The translations under genes were made by a program, and so were the position numbers. The notes beneath the pieces were generated by a model that was given only the letters and a program-made list of their open reading frames with translations, did not search any database and had not been told where the DNA came from. A stretch of 42,106 nucleotides of DNA from Flavobacteriales bacterium (lineage in GTDB: Bacteria > Bacteroidota > Bacteroidia > Flavobacteriales_D > Parvicellaceae): NCBI GenBank assembly GCA_020631555.1, contig JAHDGY010000017.1, forward strand, positions 1 to 42,106, in the 5' to 3' direction. Shown one piece after another: positions 17,261 through 26,600 of the stretch (position 1 is the stretch's first letter; each line of letters begins with the position of its first letter).

Positions 17261-17716
17261 ATGGATATTACTATCTATACGGACGGAGCTGCTCAAGGCA
17301 ATCCTGGGCGAGGAGGATACGGCATTGTATTGATGTCTGGCAAATATTATAAAGAAGCTTCCGAAGGATTTCGCTTGACTACGAATAATCGAATGGAGCT
17401 ATTAGCCGTTATTGTTGCTCTAGAAATGCTCAAAAAACCAAACCTTAAGGTTACGGTTTACTCGGACTCCAAATACGTAGTCGATGCAGTCGAAAAAGGA
17501 TGGGTGTTTGGCTGGATAAAAAAGAACTTTAAAGGCAAAAAAAACCCTGACCTCTGGCGTAGGTTTCTTCAGATTTACAACAGCCATTCAGTAAAATTTG
17601 TGTGGGTAAAGGGGCATGCCGGCAATAAATACAATGAGGTTTGTGACCAACTGGCCGTAAACGCAGCAAGTCAACAAGAACTATTAATTGATAGCGGTTA
17701 CGAAAACGCTGTATAA
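17261..17716 (+). CDS. rnhA: Ribonuclease HI
   Basis: 151 residues. It degrades the RNA strand of RNA-DNA hybrids. The four catalytic acidic residues are visible: Asp in IYTDGAAQGNPG, Glu in NNRMELLAV, Asp in VYSDSKYV, and Asp in NEVCDQLA, with the conserved His in VKGHAGN. There is no N-terminal hybrid-binding domain. A weak -7 candidate TACCTTAG (17245-17252) lies just upstream. Together with polA it may serve Okazaki primer removal and R-loop clearance. Confidence 0.96.
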   Translation: MDITIYTDGAAQGNPGRGGYGIVLMSGKYYKEASEGFRLTTNNRMELLAVIVALEMLKKPNLKVTVYSDSKYVVDAVEKGWVFGWIKKNFKGKKNPDLWRRFLQIYNSHSVKFVWVKGHAGNKYNEVCDQLAVNAASQQELLIDSGYENAV

Positions 17717-17747
17717 CTCTTTTTACCTTTAGCCAAAATCTCGGTGT

Positions 17748-19193
17748 ATGGAAAAAATTGCGAACTATATTGGAGGAAAATTGGCAGCCCCTATTGGAGA
17801 TAGCTATATTGATAATATTGACCCTTCAAGAGGGAATATTTACAGCCAGATACCTAGTTCCGATCAATTGGATGTAGAACAAGCTTACCAAGCTGCTTCC
17901 AAAGCCTTCCCTGGTTGGAGCAAAACGCCAAAAGAGGAAAGATCTAGAATTTTGTTACGGTTAGCCAACTTAATCGAGGCCAATTTAGACAAACTTGCTG
18001 CCGCAGAAGCACTTGATAATGGCAAGCCATTAAAGCTGGCCAAACGAGTGGACATCCCTCGTGCCGCAAGTAACATTCGATTTTTTGCTACCGCAATTAT
18101 GCACTACGCGTCCGAAAGTCACAAAATGGAAAGCACCGCGATCAACTACACGCTTCGCAAACCAATTGGAGTAGTTGGATGTATTTCACCATGGAACTTA
18201 CCTCTTTATTTGTTCACCTGGAAAATTGCACCAGCAATTGCTTCAGGCAATTGCGTTGTCGCCAAACCATCGGAAGTAACTCCGATGACCGCTTACCTTT
18301 TCTCTAAGCTTTGCATTGAAGCTGGACTTCCTAACGGGATCCTAAACATCATTCATGGTTTAGGACCTAATGTTGGTGGTCCGATAACTACCCACCCAAA
18401 GATTAAAGCAATTTCATTTACGGGCGGCACTGAAACAGGAAAGACGATTGCAAAAATTGCCGCTCCAATGTTCAAAAAACTAAGCCTTGAACTTGGGGGC
18501 AAAAATCCCAACATAATTTTTGCGGACTGCGATTTCGACAAAACACTTTCAACAACCATGCATTCTTCGTTTGCTAACCAAGGTCAAATTTGTTTGTGCG
18601 GATCTCGAATTTTTGTCGAAAGGTCCATTTACGAAAAGTTCAAAAATGCGTTCGTTGAGAAAACAAATAAGCTGAAAGTTGGAAATCCATTCGATTCTGA
18701 TTCCAATCTAGGCGCGGTGGTCTCTGAGGCACACATGAAAAAGGTACTAAGCTACGTGGACTTAGCCAAAGAAGAAGGTGGCACTATTCTGACTGGAGGC
18801 AAACAGGTTAAACTTGAAGGAGAGTTTAGCAACGGATTCTACATTGCCCCAACTATAATAGAGGGTCTGCCCCCGAATTGCAGGACCAATCAAGAAGAAA
18901 TATTCGGACCTGTTGTTACCATTACCCCGTTCGAAAGCGAAGAAGAAGTCCTTAGATATGCTAACGGAACAGTATATGGATTGTCCAGCACGGTTTGGAC
19001 TTCCGACCTAAATCGGGCGCATAGAGTTGCAGAAAAATTGGAGGCTGGAATCACTTGGATCAACTGTTGGCTTGTGAGAGACTTAAGAACTCCATTTGGC
19101 GGAGTAAAGGCTTCTGGAGTTGGGCGCGAGGGCGGATTCGAAGCGCTTCGCTTTTTTACCGAACCGCATAACATTTGTATAAGTACAAATTAA
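17748..19193 (+). CDS. Aldehyde dehydrogenase, ALDH8-like (probable 2-aminomuconic semialdehyde dehydrogenase)
   Basis: 481 residues, a complete NAD-dependent aldehyde dehydrogenase. PWNLP holds the oxyanion Asn, FTGGTETGK the Rossmann loop, LELGGKNPNI the general-base Glu, and FANQGQICLCGSRIF the catalytic Cys (two Cys at residues 282 and 284). The CLCxSRIF motif and the C-terminal WINCWLVRDLRTPFGG with GREGG resemble ALDH8A1 and bacterial 2-hydroxy/2-aminomuconic semialdehyde dehydrogenases, so I favour an aromatic-degradation semialdehyde as substrate. General ALDH identity is near certain; the substrate is inference. It lies 31 bases after rnhA, and its stop codon overlaps the convergent tadA stop. 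Confidence 0.9.
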   Translation: MEKIANYIGGKLAAPIGDSYIDNIDPSRGNIYSQIPSSDQLDVEQAYQAASKAFPGWSKTPKEERSRILLRLANLIEANLDKLAAAEALDNGKPLKLAKRVDIPRAASNIRFFATAIMHYASESHKMESTAINYTLRKPIGVVGCISPWNLPLYLFTWKIAPAIASGNCVVAKPSEVTPMTAYLFSKLCIEAGLPNGILNIIHGLGPNVGGPITTHPKIKAISFTGGTETGKTIAKIAAPMFKKLSLELGGKNPNIIFADCDFDKTLSTTMHSSFANQGQICLCGSRIFVERSIYEKFKNAFVEKTNKLKVGNPFDSDSNLGAVVSEAHMKKVLSYVDLAKEEGGTILTGGKQVKLEGEFSNGFYIAPTIIEGLPPNCRTNQEEIFGPVVTITPFESEEEVLRYANGTVYGLSSTVWTSDLNRAHRVAEKLEAGITWINCWLVRDLRTPFGGVKASGVGREGGFEALRFFTEPHNICISTN

Positions 19194-19636
19194 TCTCGCT
19201 TTTCTTGAAAAAACTCCTTAAGCAGAACTGAGCATTCATCTGCCAACACCCCTCCTTCTACTTGCGTAACGGGATGCAAAATAGGAAAGTTAGCTCGTCT
19301 AAATCCGCGGCGCTCATCAGCAGCTCCGAATACTATTTTACCTATTCTGGTCCAAAACGCCGCACCCGCACACATCATGCACGGCTCTAACGTAACGTAC
19401 AAGGTGCATTCATTCAAATATTTGTTTCCAATCGACTCTGTGGCAGCTGTAAAAGCCTGCATTTCGGCATGAGCCGTAAAATCAGTTAAACGTTCGCAAA
19501 AATTGTGAGCCCGTGCAATAATGCGGTTCTTTTTCACGATAACCGCTCCAACCGGAACCTCATCCTGTTCTTTTGCCTTTTGCGCTTCTAGCAAAGCCTG
19601 ACGCATAAAATACTCATCGTTATATGGTTCCAACAT
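19190..19636 (-). CDS. tadA: tRNA-specific adenosine deaminase
   Basis: 148 residues. A zinc-dependent deaminase that converts A34 to inosine in the anticodon of tRNA-Arg. The zinc and proton-shuttle motif HAE is in TAHAEMQAF, and the remaining ligands are in LEPCMMCAGA. The ATG at 19636 is preferred: the extended frame begins at a TTG that is itself part of a -7 promoter element (19658-19665). Other nucleoside deaminases (guanine or cytosine) share the fold, but size, EVPVGAV and C-terminal features fit TadA. Confidence 0.9.
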   Translation of the reverse strand: MLEPYNDEYFMRQALLEAQKAKEQDEVPVGAVIVKKNRIIARAHNFCERLTDFTAHAEMQAFTAATESIGNKYLNECTLYVTLEPCMMCAGAAFWTRIGKIVFGAADERRGFRRANFPILHPVTQVEGGVLADECSVLLKEFFQEKRD

Positions 19637-19657
19637 TTCGTACAGATTTATACCCTT

Positions 19658-19665
19658 CAAAATTA
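19658..19665 (-). promoter_or_regulatory. -7 element TAATTTTG for tadA
   Basis: Exact TAnnTTTG on the minus strand, ending 21 bases before the ATG at 19636. It decides the start, because the longer frame would begin inside it. Confidence 0.5.
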
Positions 19666-19727
19666 GAAAGCGAATTTACCGCTAATAAATATCATTTAAC
19701 ATCCTGTCGTTGTCATCTTAACATTAG

Positions 19728-19735
19728 TAAATTTG
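19728..19735 (+). promoter_or_regulatory. -7 element TAAATTTG for aspS
   Basis: Exact TAnnTTTG followed by C, ending 25 bases before the aspS ATG. A TTG at 19710-19712 lies 15 bases upstream, slightly closer than usual. Confidence 0.55.
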
Positions 19736-19760
19736 CCCTCATTATTTTTATTGAAAAGGC

Positions 19761-21515
19761 ATGTACAGAACACATAACAATGGGGAATTGCGAATTGCCC
19801 ATCTTAATGAAAAAGTTCAACTTTGTGGGTGGGTTCAGAGAACCAAAGAATTTGGGGGACTAACATTCGTTGACTTGCGTGATCGTTACGGAATTACCCA
19901 ACTGTCATTCAATAAAGTAGTAAACGAAGAATTATGCAATCGAGCCAATGAACTAGCTCGAGAATTTGTCATCACGATAAAAGGTAAAGTTGTTGAACGA
20001 GAAAGTAAAAATCTAAATATTCCAACAGGTGAAATTGAAATTGAAGTTTCTGAATTGACTGTTCTAAACAAATCCAAACTTCCGCCATTTACAATTGAAG
20101 ATGAAACGGACGGCGGAGAAGAATTGCGCATGCAATACCGCTATTTGGACCTTAGAAGAAACCCAGTAAAAGCAAATTTGGAATTGCGTCATCGTATGTC
20201 TTTGGAGACTAGAAAATATTTAGACTCTCTTAAGTTTATGGAGGTAGAAACCCCATATCTAATTAAGTCAACACCTGAAGGAGCCAGAGACTTTGTTGTT
20301 CCTAGTAGAATTAACGACGGACAGTTTTACGCCTTACCTCAATCGCCGCAGACTTTCAAACAATTGTTGATGGTTAGCGGATATGATCGCTATTATCAAA
20401 TCGTAAAGTGTTTTAGAGACGAAGATTTACGTGCAGATCGTCAACCAGAATTCACCCAAATTGACTGCGAAATGGCTTTCGTTGAACAGGAAGATGTACT
20501 GAGTACATTCGAAGGTTTAGTAAAGCATTTGTTTCAAGAAATTAAGGATGTTTCTTTCGAAAAATTCCCAAGAATGACTTATGCTGAAGCTATGGAAAAA
20601 TATGGCTCAGACAAGCCAGACATTCGATTTGGGATGGAATTCGTCGACTTAACAAATACGACCCAAAACAAGGGGTTCAAAATTTTCGACGAGGCTGAAA
20701 TGGTTGTTGGAATCGTAGCAAAAGGATGCGCAAATTACTCAAGAAAGCAACTTGACAAATTGACAGATTTCGTAAAACGTCCGCAAATAGGCGCGAAGGG
20801 GCTAGTCTATGTCAAATGCAACGATGATGGTTCATACAAATCTTCTGTAGACAAATTTTATGACCAAAACGCTCTATCCGATTGGGCTAAAATTGGAGGA
20901 GCTGAGTCAGGAGACTTAATCTTAGTTCTAAGCGGTGGGACGGAAACCACTCGCAAACAAATGAACGAATTACGACTTCATATGGGGGACGAATTGGGAC
21001 TTAGAGATCCTAATGTGTTCAAGCCACTTTGGATAACGGACTTTCCACTTTTGGAATGGGATGACGACCATGAAAGATACCATGCGATGCACCACCCGTT
21101 TACTTCTCCAAAACCAGAAGACATTCATTTAATAGATGCTGAACCCGGAAAAGTTCGTGCAAATGCCTATGATTTAGCAATTAACGGAGTTGAAGTTGGT
21201 GGAGGTTCAATTCGAATTCACGACAGAGAATTGCAAGCCCGAATGTTTGAATTACTTGGATTTTCCGAAGAAGAAGCAAAAAGTCAGTTTGGGTTCTTAT
21301 TGAACGCCTTTGAATATGGAGCTCCTCCACACGGTGGAATTGCCTTCGGTTTTGACAGGTTATGTGCATTATTTGGCGGATCCGACAGCATTCGCGATTT
21401 CATTGCTTTTCCAAAAAACAACAATGGCCGTGATGTAATGCTTGATGCCCCGGCAAACATTGACGAACAGCAACTAGAAGAACTTAGCATTGCCCTGCGT
21501 TTGGAGGTTAGTTAA
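19761..21515 (+). CDS. aspS: Aspartyl-tRNA synthetase
   Basis: 584 residues, a class II synthetase of the bacterial type. An N-terminal OB-fold anticodon-binding domain ([15 protein letters not shown]) leads into the catalytic core with [40 protein letters not shown] (motif 2). The bacterial GAD insertion domain is around residues 310-350, and motif 3 is [10 protein letters not shown]. Whether it also charges tRNA-Asn cannot be told without knowing whether the genome has asnS or gatCAB. Expressed from its own promoter-like element. Confidence 0.97.
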   Translation: MYRTHNNGELRIAHLNEKVQLCGWVQRTKEFGGLTFVDLRDRYGITQLSFNKVVNEELCNRANELAREFVITIKGKVVERESKNLNIPTGEIEIEVSELTVLNKSKLPPFTIEDETDGGEELRMQYRYLDLRRNPVKANLELRHRMSLETRKYLDSLKFMEVETPYLIKSTPEGARDFVVPSRINDGQFYALPQSPQTFKQLLMVSGYDRYYQIVKCFRDEDLRADRQPEFTQIDCEMAFVEQEDVLSTFEGLVKHLFQEIKDVSFEKFPRMTYAEAMEKYGSDKPDIRFGMEFVDLTNTTQNKGFKIFDEAEMVVGIVAKGCANYSRKQLDKLTDFVKRPQIGAKGLVYVKCNDDGSYKSSVDKFYDQNALSDWAKIGGAESGDLILVLSGGTETTRKQMNELRLHMGDELGLRDPNVFKPLWITDFPLLEWDDDHERYHAMHHPFTSPKPEDIHLIDAEPGKVRANAYDLAINGVEVGGGSIRIHDRELQARMFELLGFSEEEAKSQFGFLLNAFEYGAPPHGGIAFGFDRLCALFGGSDSIRDFIAFPKNNNGRDVMLDAPANIDEQQLEELSIALRLEVS

Positions 21516-21702
21516 ATCATCAACGGAGACACTAACTAACTCTTTTCGCACAAACAGACCTAGTGTTCAATGGTTTAAATGTTTTATTCTGCCTTTAGTC
21601 AAGATTGGGCACAACAAAATCATGATCTTTGGTATTTTTGATAGAAAATCGGCATTATATTTTTGCAATCTAATTGCAAACATACTACTTAACTTAGGCT
21701 GA

Positions 21703-21710
21703 TAATTTTG
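21703..21710 (+). promoter_or_regulatory. TAATTTTG element overlapping the MORN gene start
   Basis: Exact TAnnTTTG whose last three bases are the TTG at which the open frame begins. If it is the -7 element, translation must start downstream, for example at the TTG at 21732. Confidence 0.4.
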
Positions 21711-22607
21711 TATACGTCCAATTACACAGCATTGAAAGCCCTACTTCTCCTCCTAATCATAGGCGGGGGATTTTCAGGATATTCGCAAGATTCCATTGAG
21801 TACGATGGCAAATACGTCAATAGGGTAATTAACGGCAAAAGGGAGGGCCATTGGATTATATTTGCCCACACTAAGAACTTACCAGACTACAGCCCAAATG
21901 CTAAGTACGAGGAAGGCAAATTTATGGCGGGCAGAAGGACTGGACGGTGGACTAGATTTCATGCTAACGGAGAGAAATGGTCAGAAGTTGAGTATAAACG
22001 TGGCAGAAAAAGAGGTTCCTACACAACTTATTACGACAACGGTCAAGTGCAAGAAGTTGGCACTTGGATTCGCCAAAAAAATGTTGGTGAATTTCGCAGA
22101 TATTACCAAAACGGCACAATTCAACAAGAAAAGGTCTTTACGGAAATGGGAAAAACCAACGGACCAGTAAAATACTATTACGATAACGGTCAGATTGAAT
22201 TAGAGTTCACTACTAAAAATGGGGTGGAATTCGGGACGGCTACGCGCTACTATAAAAACGGGAACGTTAAAAACGTTATGAGCTTTGATGCGGCCGGCAA
22301 AGTAACGGAGTTCAAAGAGATGAAAAGAGTAGATCCACCAACAGAGCCAGTAAAAAAGAGAACCAAGCTGGAGGCTCCAATGGTAACAGAAGAGTTGATG
22401 ACCAATAGTGGTCAAAAAGGAAAAGAAATAGGCGAAGGTTTCCACATTCTTTACAATGCTAATCAAGACATTAGCATGAAAGGAAATTTCGCCAATGGTA
22501 GATTAGTGGATGGAGAGCATTACATTTACGATCAGGACGGTTTACTTGAAAAAATCGACATTTATAAAGCCGGTAAATTTGCTGGAAACGGAGTAATGGA
22601 CAAGTAA
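21708..22607 (+). CDS. Exported MORN-2 / YwqK-like repeat protein
   Basis: Up to 299 residues. A signal peptide (KALLLLLIIGGGFSGYSQ|D) should leave an N-terminal Gln. Residues ~65-210 hold repeated YYDNGQ/YxNGxI-type units (YYDNGQVQEVG, YYQNGTIQQEK, YYDNGQIELEF, YYKNGNVKN), the MORN-2 motif grouped under the name YwqK antitoxin. A second part ends with further YIYDQDGLLEK-type units. No toxin partner is adjacent, so the antitoxin label should not be read as function. No ATG occurs in the N-terminal region; start is TTG at 21708 or at 21732, and the latter would still give a complete signal peptide. Confidence 0.8.
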   Translation: MYTSNYTALKALLLLLIIGGGFSGYSQDSIEYDGKYVNRVINGKREGHWIIFAHTKNLPDYSPNAKYEEGKFMAGRRTGRWTRFHANGEKWSEVEYKRGRKRGSYTTYYDNGQVQEVGTWIRQKNVGEFRRYYQNGTIQQEKVFTEMGKTNGPVKYYYDNGQIELEFTTKNGVEFGTATRYYKNGNVKNVMSFDAAGKVTEFKEMKRVDPPTEPVKKRTKLEAPMVTEELMTNSGQKGKEIGEGFHILYNANQDISMKGNFANGRLVDGEHYIYDQDGLLEKIDIYKAGKFAGNGVMDK

Positions 22608-22637
22608 TTAACTTGTGGTTCCTATTTAACATTAGAA

Positions 22638-23660
22638 ATGTATATGAATATGAGTGGGAAAAATGTGGTGTTTGCACTGCTAGCAGTAGGTTTGATGGTA
22701 GCCTGTATTTCTGAAAACCCAAAAAAGGAGCGAAAACCTGTCGCAAAAGCGGTAAGAACTGTAACAACTCCTCAATTCTCATCTGACTCAGCTTACCAAT
22801 ACATTCAGGACCAAGTGGGTTTTGGACCCCGGGTTCCTAATCGCCCCCCTCACGACAGCTGTGCAAAATACCTTCAGGATAAACTCAAAGAATTCGGTTG
22901 GCAAGTCCAAGTCCAAAAAGCAAAGCTTACCGCGTTCCACGGAGGAAAACTGCGCTCACAGAATATCATCGCACAGTTTAATCCAGATAGTTCTCGCAGA
23001 ATTCTACTCTGTGCCCATTGGGACACAAGGCCCTTCGCAGACCGTGATTCGGTGAGACAAAATGACCCAATCGACGGTGCAAATGATGGAGCAAGTGGAG
23101 TTGGAGTATTATTAGAAATTGCCCGCCAGATCGGTCTCAAAAACCCAGAAACAGGAGTAGATATTATTTTCTTTGATTCGGAAGATTACGGTAGACCGCA
23201 GGTGGGTGCCGAGATGTATCAACAATTTTCCCAAGGAACCAGTGATTGGTGCCTCGGTTCTCAGTACTGGGCAAAGAATAAAGTCCCAGCAAACTACCGA
23301 GCCAAAAATGGAATTCTTTTGGACATGGTAGGGGCAAAGGGAGCTACATTCTTAAAAGAAGGTATTTCTAGAAGATATGCAAAGTCCTTCTTAAATAAGG
23401 TGTGGGATATTGGAGCTGAACTGGGTTACGGACAATATTTTGTTAAACGTATGTTTGGTGAAATTACAGATGATCACGTGTTTGTAAACCAAGCCGGAAT
23501 CCCTTGTATTGACATCATTCAATGGGATGAAAAAAGAAGTCAAATTGGTGGATTTGGAAAATTTCACCACACCCACAAGGATAACATGGACATCATTGAT
23601 AAAGCAACTTTAAAAGCTGTTGGTCAAACGGTTATTACAGTCGTATACCGCAGAATATAA
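22638..23660 (+). CDS. Lipoprotein M28-fold glutaminyl cyclase / peptidase
   Basis: 340 residues. A lipobox-like LMVAC ends the short signal peptide, so the enzyme is membrane-anchored. The metallopeptidase M28 fold is shown by LCAHWDTRPFADRD (zinc His near residue 128), DGANDGASGVG (Asp, near 146), FFDSEDYG (Glu/Asp, near 181), and a late His in TDDHVF or HTHKDNMD. FGPRVPN near the start and these motifs match type II glutaminyl-peptide cyclotransferases of Bacteroidota, which turn N-terminal Gln of exported proteins into pyroglutamate. An aminopeptidase activity cannot be excluded. It overlaps nothing; polA follows 71 bases on. Confidence 0.85.
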   Translation: MYMNMSGKNVVFALLAVGLMVACISENPKKERKPVAKAVRTVTTPQFSSDSAYQYIQDQVGFGPRVPNRPPHDSCAKYLQDKLKEFGWQVQVQKAKLTAFHGGKLRSQNIIAQFNPDSSRRILLCAHWDTRPFADRDSVRQNDPIDGANDGASGVGVLLEIARQIGLKNPETGVDIIFFDSEDYGRPQVGAEMYQQFSQGTSDWCLGSQYWAKNKVPANYRAKNGILLDMVGAKGATFLKEGISRRYAKSFLNKVWDIGAELGYGQYFVKRMFGEITDDHVFVNQAGIPCIDIIQWDEKRSQIGGFGKFHHTHKDNMDIIDKATLKAVGQTVITVVYRRI

Positions 23661-23731
23661 TTCAGCCCCACACACCCCGAAATTTGCGTTCAATTAATCC
23701 TTACTTTGGATTTTCAAATCTAAAGTTTGGT

Positions 23732-26518
23732 ATGTCTACAGAAAATAAAAAGCTATTTCTACTGGATGCGTTTGCATTAATCTACAGAGCCCATTTTGCA
23801 TTTATTAAAAACCCAAGAATTAATTCAAAGGGTCAAAATACTTCAGCCGTTTTTGGCTTTACAAATGCATTATTAGAAGTTCTCAGAAAGGAACAACCCA
23901 CTCATTTGGGAGTTGTTTTCGACGCGCCAACACAAACCGCTCGAGAAGCAATTTTCCCGGAATACAAGGCCAACCGGGATGAAATGCCTGAAGACATCCG
24001 AAACTCCATCCCTCTAATCTACAAACTGTTGGAAGCCATGAACATTCCAGCCTATTCTAGTGATGGATATGAGGCAGATGATGTAATTGGAACACTTGCA
24101 AAAAAAGCGGAGCAGAATGGATTCGCAACATATATGATGACCCCCGATAAAGACTTTGGCCAGTTGGTTTCGGAAAACATCTTTATGTACCGACCGGGAA
24201 GAAGTGGAAAACCGGCAGAAGTTTGGGGTATTCCCGAGGTTTGTGAGCAGTTTCAAATATCCCGACCAACTCAGGTAATAGATATTCTTGGACTTTGGGG
24301 CGACGCAGTAGACAACATTCCGGGGGTACCCGGAATTGGCGAGAAGACAGCCAAGAAATTAGTAGGACTTTACGATAGTGTGGAAGGTTTACTCGCCAAT
24401 ACAGATCAGTTGAAAGGTAAGCAGAAAGAAAACGTCATTAATTTCGCAGATCAAGCCTTACTTTCTAAACAACTGGCCACCATATTATTGGACGCACCTG
24501 TAGATTTTAAACCAGATGAATTAGAAATAACAGTTCCAAATAAGGAGGCATTAATTGACCTGTTTAGTGAATTGGAATTTCGGAATATGGCTAAACGCGT
24601 TCTGGGTGAAGACGTACAATTAAAACAAGTTGCACCGGTATCAGGACAAATGGATCTTTTTGCCGATTCTGGAATTGAACAAAATGATGCAATAACCGAA
24701 GAGCGTAAATCGATTGAAACCGTACCGCATAGCTACCAACTAATTGCCACCAAGGAAGAGAGACAAAAGTTAATCCATAAGTTGGAAAACTGCTCTGCAT
24801 TTTGTTTTGATACTGAAACAACAGGAACTAACGCACTTCAAGCAGAAATCGTTGGGTTAGCAATAAGCTTCAAAGCACACGAAGCGTACTACATTCCAAC
24901 AACCAACGACCGAAACGTGGCTACGGAAATTCTCGCCGAGTTTAAATCTGTGTTTGCAAGTGACAAAATTGAAAAAATAGCCCACAATATTAAATACGAT
25001 TTGGCCATTCTATCCCATTACGGTTTGCGGGTTGAAGACCCTGTTTTCGATACCATGATTGCACATTATTTGTTGCAACCCGACATGAAACATGGTATGG
25101 ATATTTTAGCAGAAACCTACCTCAACTATCAACCAGTATCTATTGAGACCATAATTGGCAAAAAAGGAAAGAATCAACGAAATATGGCTGATCTTTCCCC
25201 AGAAGCAATTGTTGATTACGCAGCTGAAGATGCAGATATTACCTTTCAACTTTGGAAGCATTTTCGACCTAAATTTGAAGAAGCTCCTTTCAAAAGCATT
25301 CTATTCGATGTGGAACTTCCATTATGCAGAGTGCTCACTAGAATGGAAGCCGAAGGAATACGGCTAGACGTTGGAGCTCTAGAAAAATTCTCCCAAGAAT
25401 TGCAAACTGACCTGGTGGATTTGCACGATAAAATTCACGAATTGGCAGGGGTTGAATTTAATATCGACTCACCTAAACAACTGGGCAACGTTCTTTTCGA
25501 TAATTTGAAAATTGACGAGAAAGCAAAAAAAACCAAAACTGGACAATACCAAACAAGTGAAGAGACATTAGTAAAACTTGAAGGAAAGCACGAAATTATT
25601 CCACATATACTCTCCTACCGTTCTGTAAAAAAACTAAAATCGACATACGTAGATGCACTGCCTACAATGGTCGATTCAAGTACAGGAAATGTTCATACGA
25701 GCTACATGCAAACCGTAGCCGCCACAGGAAGACTTAGTTCCAATAACCCTAATCTTCAAAACATTCCAATCAGAACAACAAGGGGACAAGAAATAAGAAA
25801 AACGTTTATTCCTAGAAATTCTGATTTTACCTTATTGGCTGCAGATTACTCACAAATCGAGCTTCGCATAATGGCTGCGTTAAGCAAGGAGAAAGCAATG
25901 CAAGAAGCGTTTGTTAATGGAATCGATATTCATTCTACTACTGCTTCAAAAGTATTTAACGTTTCACTTGATGAAGTAACCCGAGACATGCGTAGCAAAG
26001 CTAAAATGGTCAACTTTGGAATTATTTACGGAATTTCAGCATTTGGATTGTCACAACGATTGTCCATTCCAAGAAAAGAAGCTAAAGCTATAATTGACAA
26101 TTATTTTGAAAAATATCCCGAAATCAAAGGGTTTATGGATTCGAGCATTCAGTTTGCGAAGGATAATGGCTATGTTGAAACCATCTTGGGAAGAAGGAGA
26201 ATCCTAAAGGACATTCATTCAAACAATGCAGTAGTAAGAGGCTTTGCGGAACGAAACGCTATAAATGCCCCGATTCAGGGTTCGGCAGCCGATATCATTA
26301 AAATAGCGATGATCAACATTGATCAAAAAATGTTCGAGCAAGAAACCAAATCCAAAATGTTGTTACAAGTTCATGATGAATTGGTGTTCGATGTGCACAA
26401 GGATGAGATGGACTATATGGCCACTATGGTAAAGGAAGAAATGGAACAAGCCGTTCAACTTTCGGTGCCCCTCACCGTTGAATACGGAACAGGAAACAAC
26501 TGGCTTGAAGCCCATTAG
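23732..26518 (+). CDS. polA: DNA polymerase I
   Basis: 928 residues from the ATG at 23732; the frame extends 16 codons to a TTG, but MSTENKKLFLLDAFALIYR is the usual start. Domains in order: 5'-3' exonuclease (residues 1-290, with EADDVIGTLA and GDAVDNIPGVPGIGEKTA), 3'-5' proofreading exonuclease (DTETTG near 360, NIKYD near 418, YAAEDAD near 496, so all catalytic acids are present), and the family A polymerase with motif A DYSQIELR near 704, motif B RSKAKMVNFGIIYG and motif C QVHDELVFD near 878. It fills gaps and removes primers in replication and repair. Unlike many family A enzymes, proofreading looks intact. Confidence 0.97.
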   Translation: MSTENKKLFLLDAFALIYRAHFAFIKNPRINSKGQNTSAVFGFTNALLEVLRKEQPTHLGVVFDAPTQTAREAIFPEYKANRDEMPEDIRNSIPLIYKLLEAMNIPAYSSDGYEADDVIGTLAKKAEQNGFATYMMTPDKDFGQLVSENIFMYRPGRSGKPAEVWGIPEVCEQFQISRPTQVIDILGLWGDAVDNIPGVPGIGEKTAKKLVGLYDSVEGLLANTDQLKGKQKENVINFADQALLSKQLATILLDAPVDFKPDELEITVPNKEALIDLFSELEFRNMAKRVLGEDVQLKQVAPVSGQMDLFADSGIEQNDAITEERKSIETVPHSYQLIATKEERQKLIHKLENCSAFCFDTETTGTNALQAEIVGLAISFKAHEAYYIPTTNDRNVATEILAEFKSVFASDKIEKIAHNIKYDLAILSHYGLRVEDPVFDTMIAHYLLQPDMKHGMDILAETYLNYQPVSIETIIGKKGKNQRNMADLSPEAIVDYAAEDADITFQLWKHFRPKFEEAPFKSILFDVELPLCRVLTRMEAEGIRLDVGALEKFSQELQTDLVDLHDKIHELAGVEFNIDSPKQLGNVLFDNLKIDEKAKKTKTGQYQTSEETLVKLEGKHEIIPHILSYRSVKKLKSTYVDALPTMVDSSTGNVHTSYMQTVAATGRLSSNNPNLQNIPIRTTRGQEIRKTFIPRNSDFTLLAADYSQIELRIMAALSKEKAMQEAFVNGIDIHSTTASKVFNVSLDEVTRDMRSKAKMVNFGIIYGISAFGLSQRLSIPRKEAKAIIDNYFEKYPEIKGFMDSSIQFAKDNGYVETILGRRRILKDIHSNNAVVRGFAERNAINAPIQGSAADIIKIAMINIDQKMFEQETKSKMLLQVHDELVFDVHKDEMDYMATMVKEEMEQAVQLSVPLTVEYGTGNNWLEAH

Positions 26519-26570
26519 AAAACCATTTAGCTAAACTCCATTTTTGAGCGATTCCAAAGCGCTTGTTTTG

Positions 26571-26578
26571 TATATTTG
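26571..26578 (+). promoter_or_regulatory. -7 element TATATTTG for the lipoprotein gene
   Basis: Exact TAnnTTTG, 22 bases before the ATG at 26601. A TTTG at 26543-26546 lies 24 bases upstream, one base longer than the usual upper spacing. Confidence 0.55.
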
Positions 26579-26600
26579 ATATGCCCAACGAGAATTTACT

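Noticed and set aside
21708-22607. Toxin-antitoxin system suggested by the YwqK antitoxin label
   Set aside because: The MORN-2 repeats only share a family name; the protein has a signal peptide, and no toxin-like small gene lies next to it.
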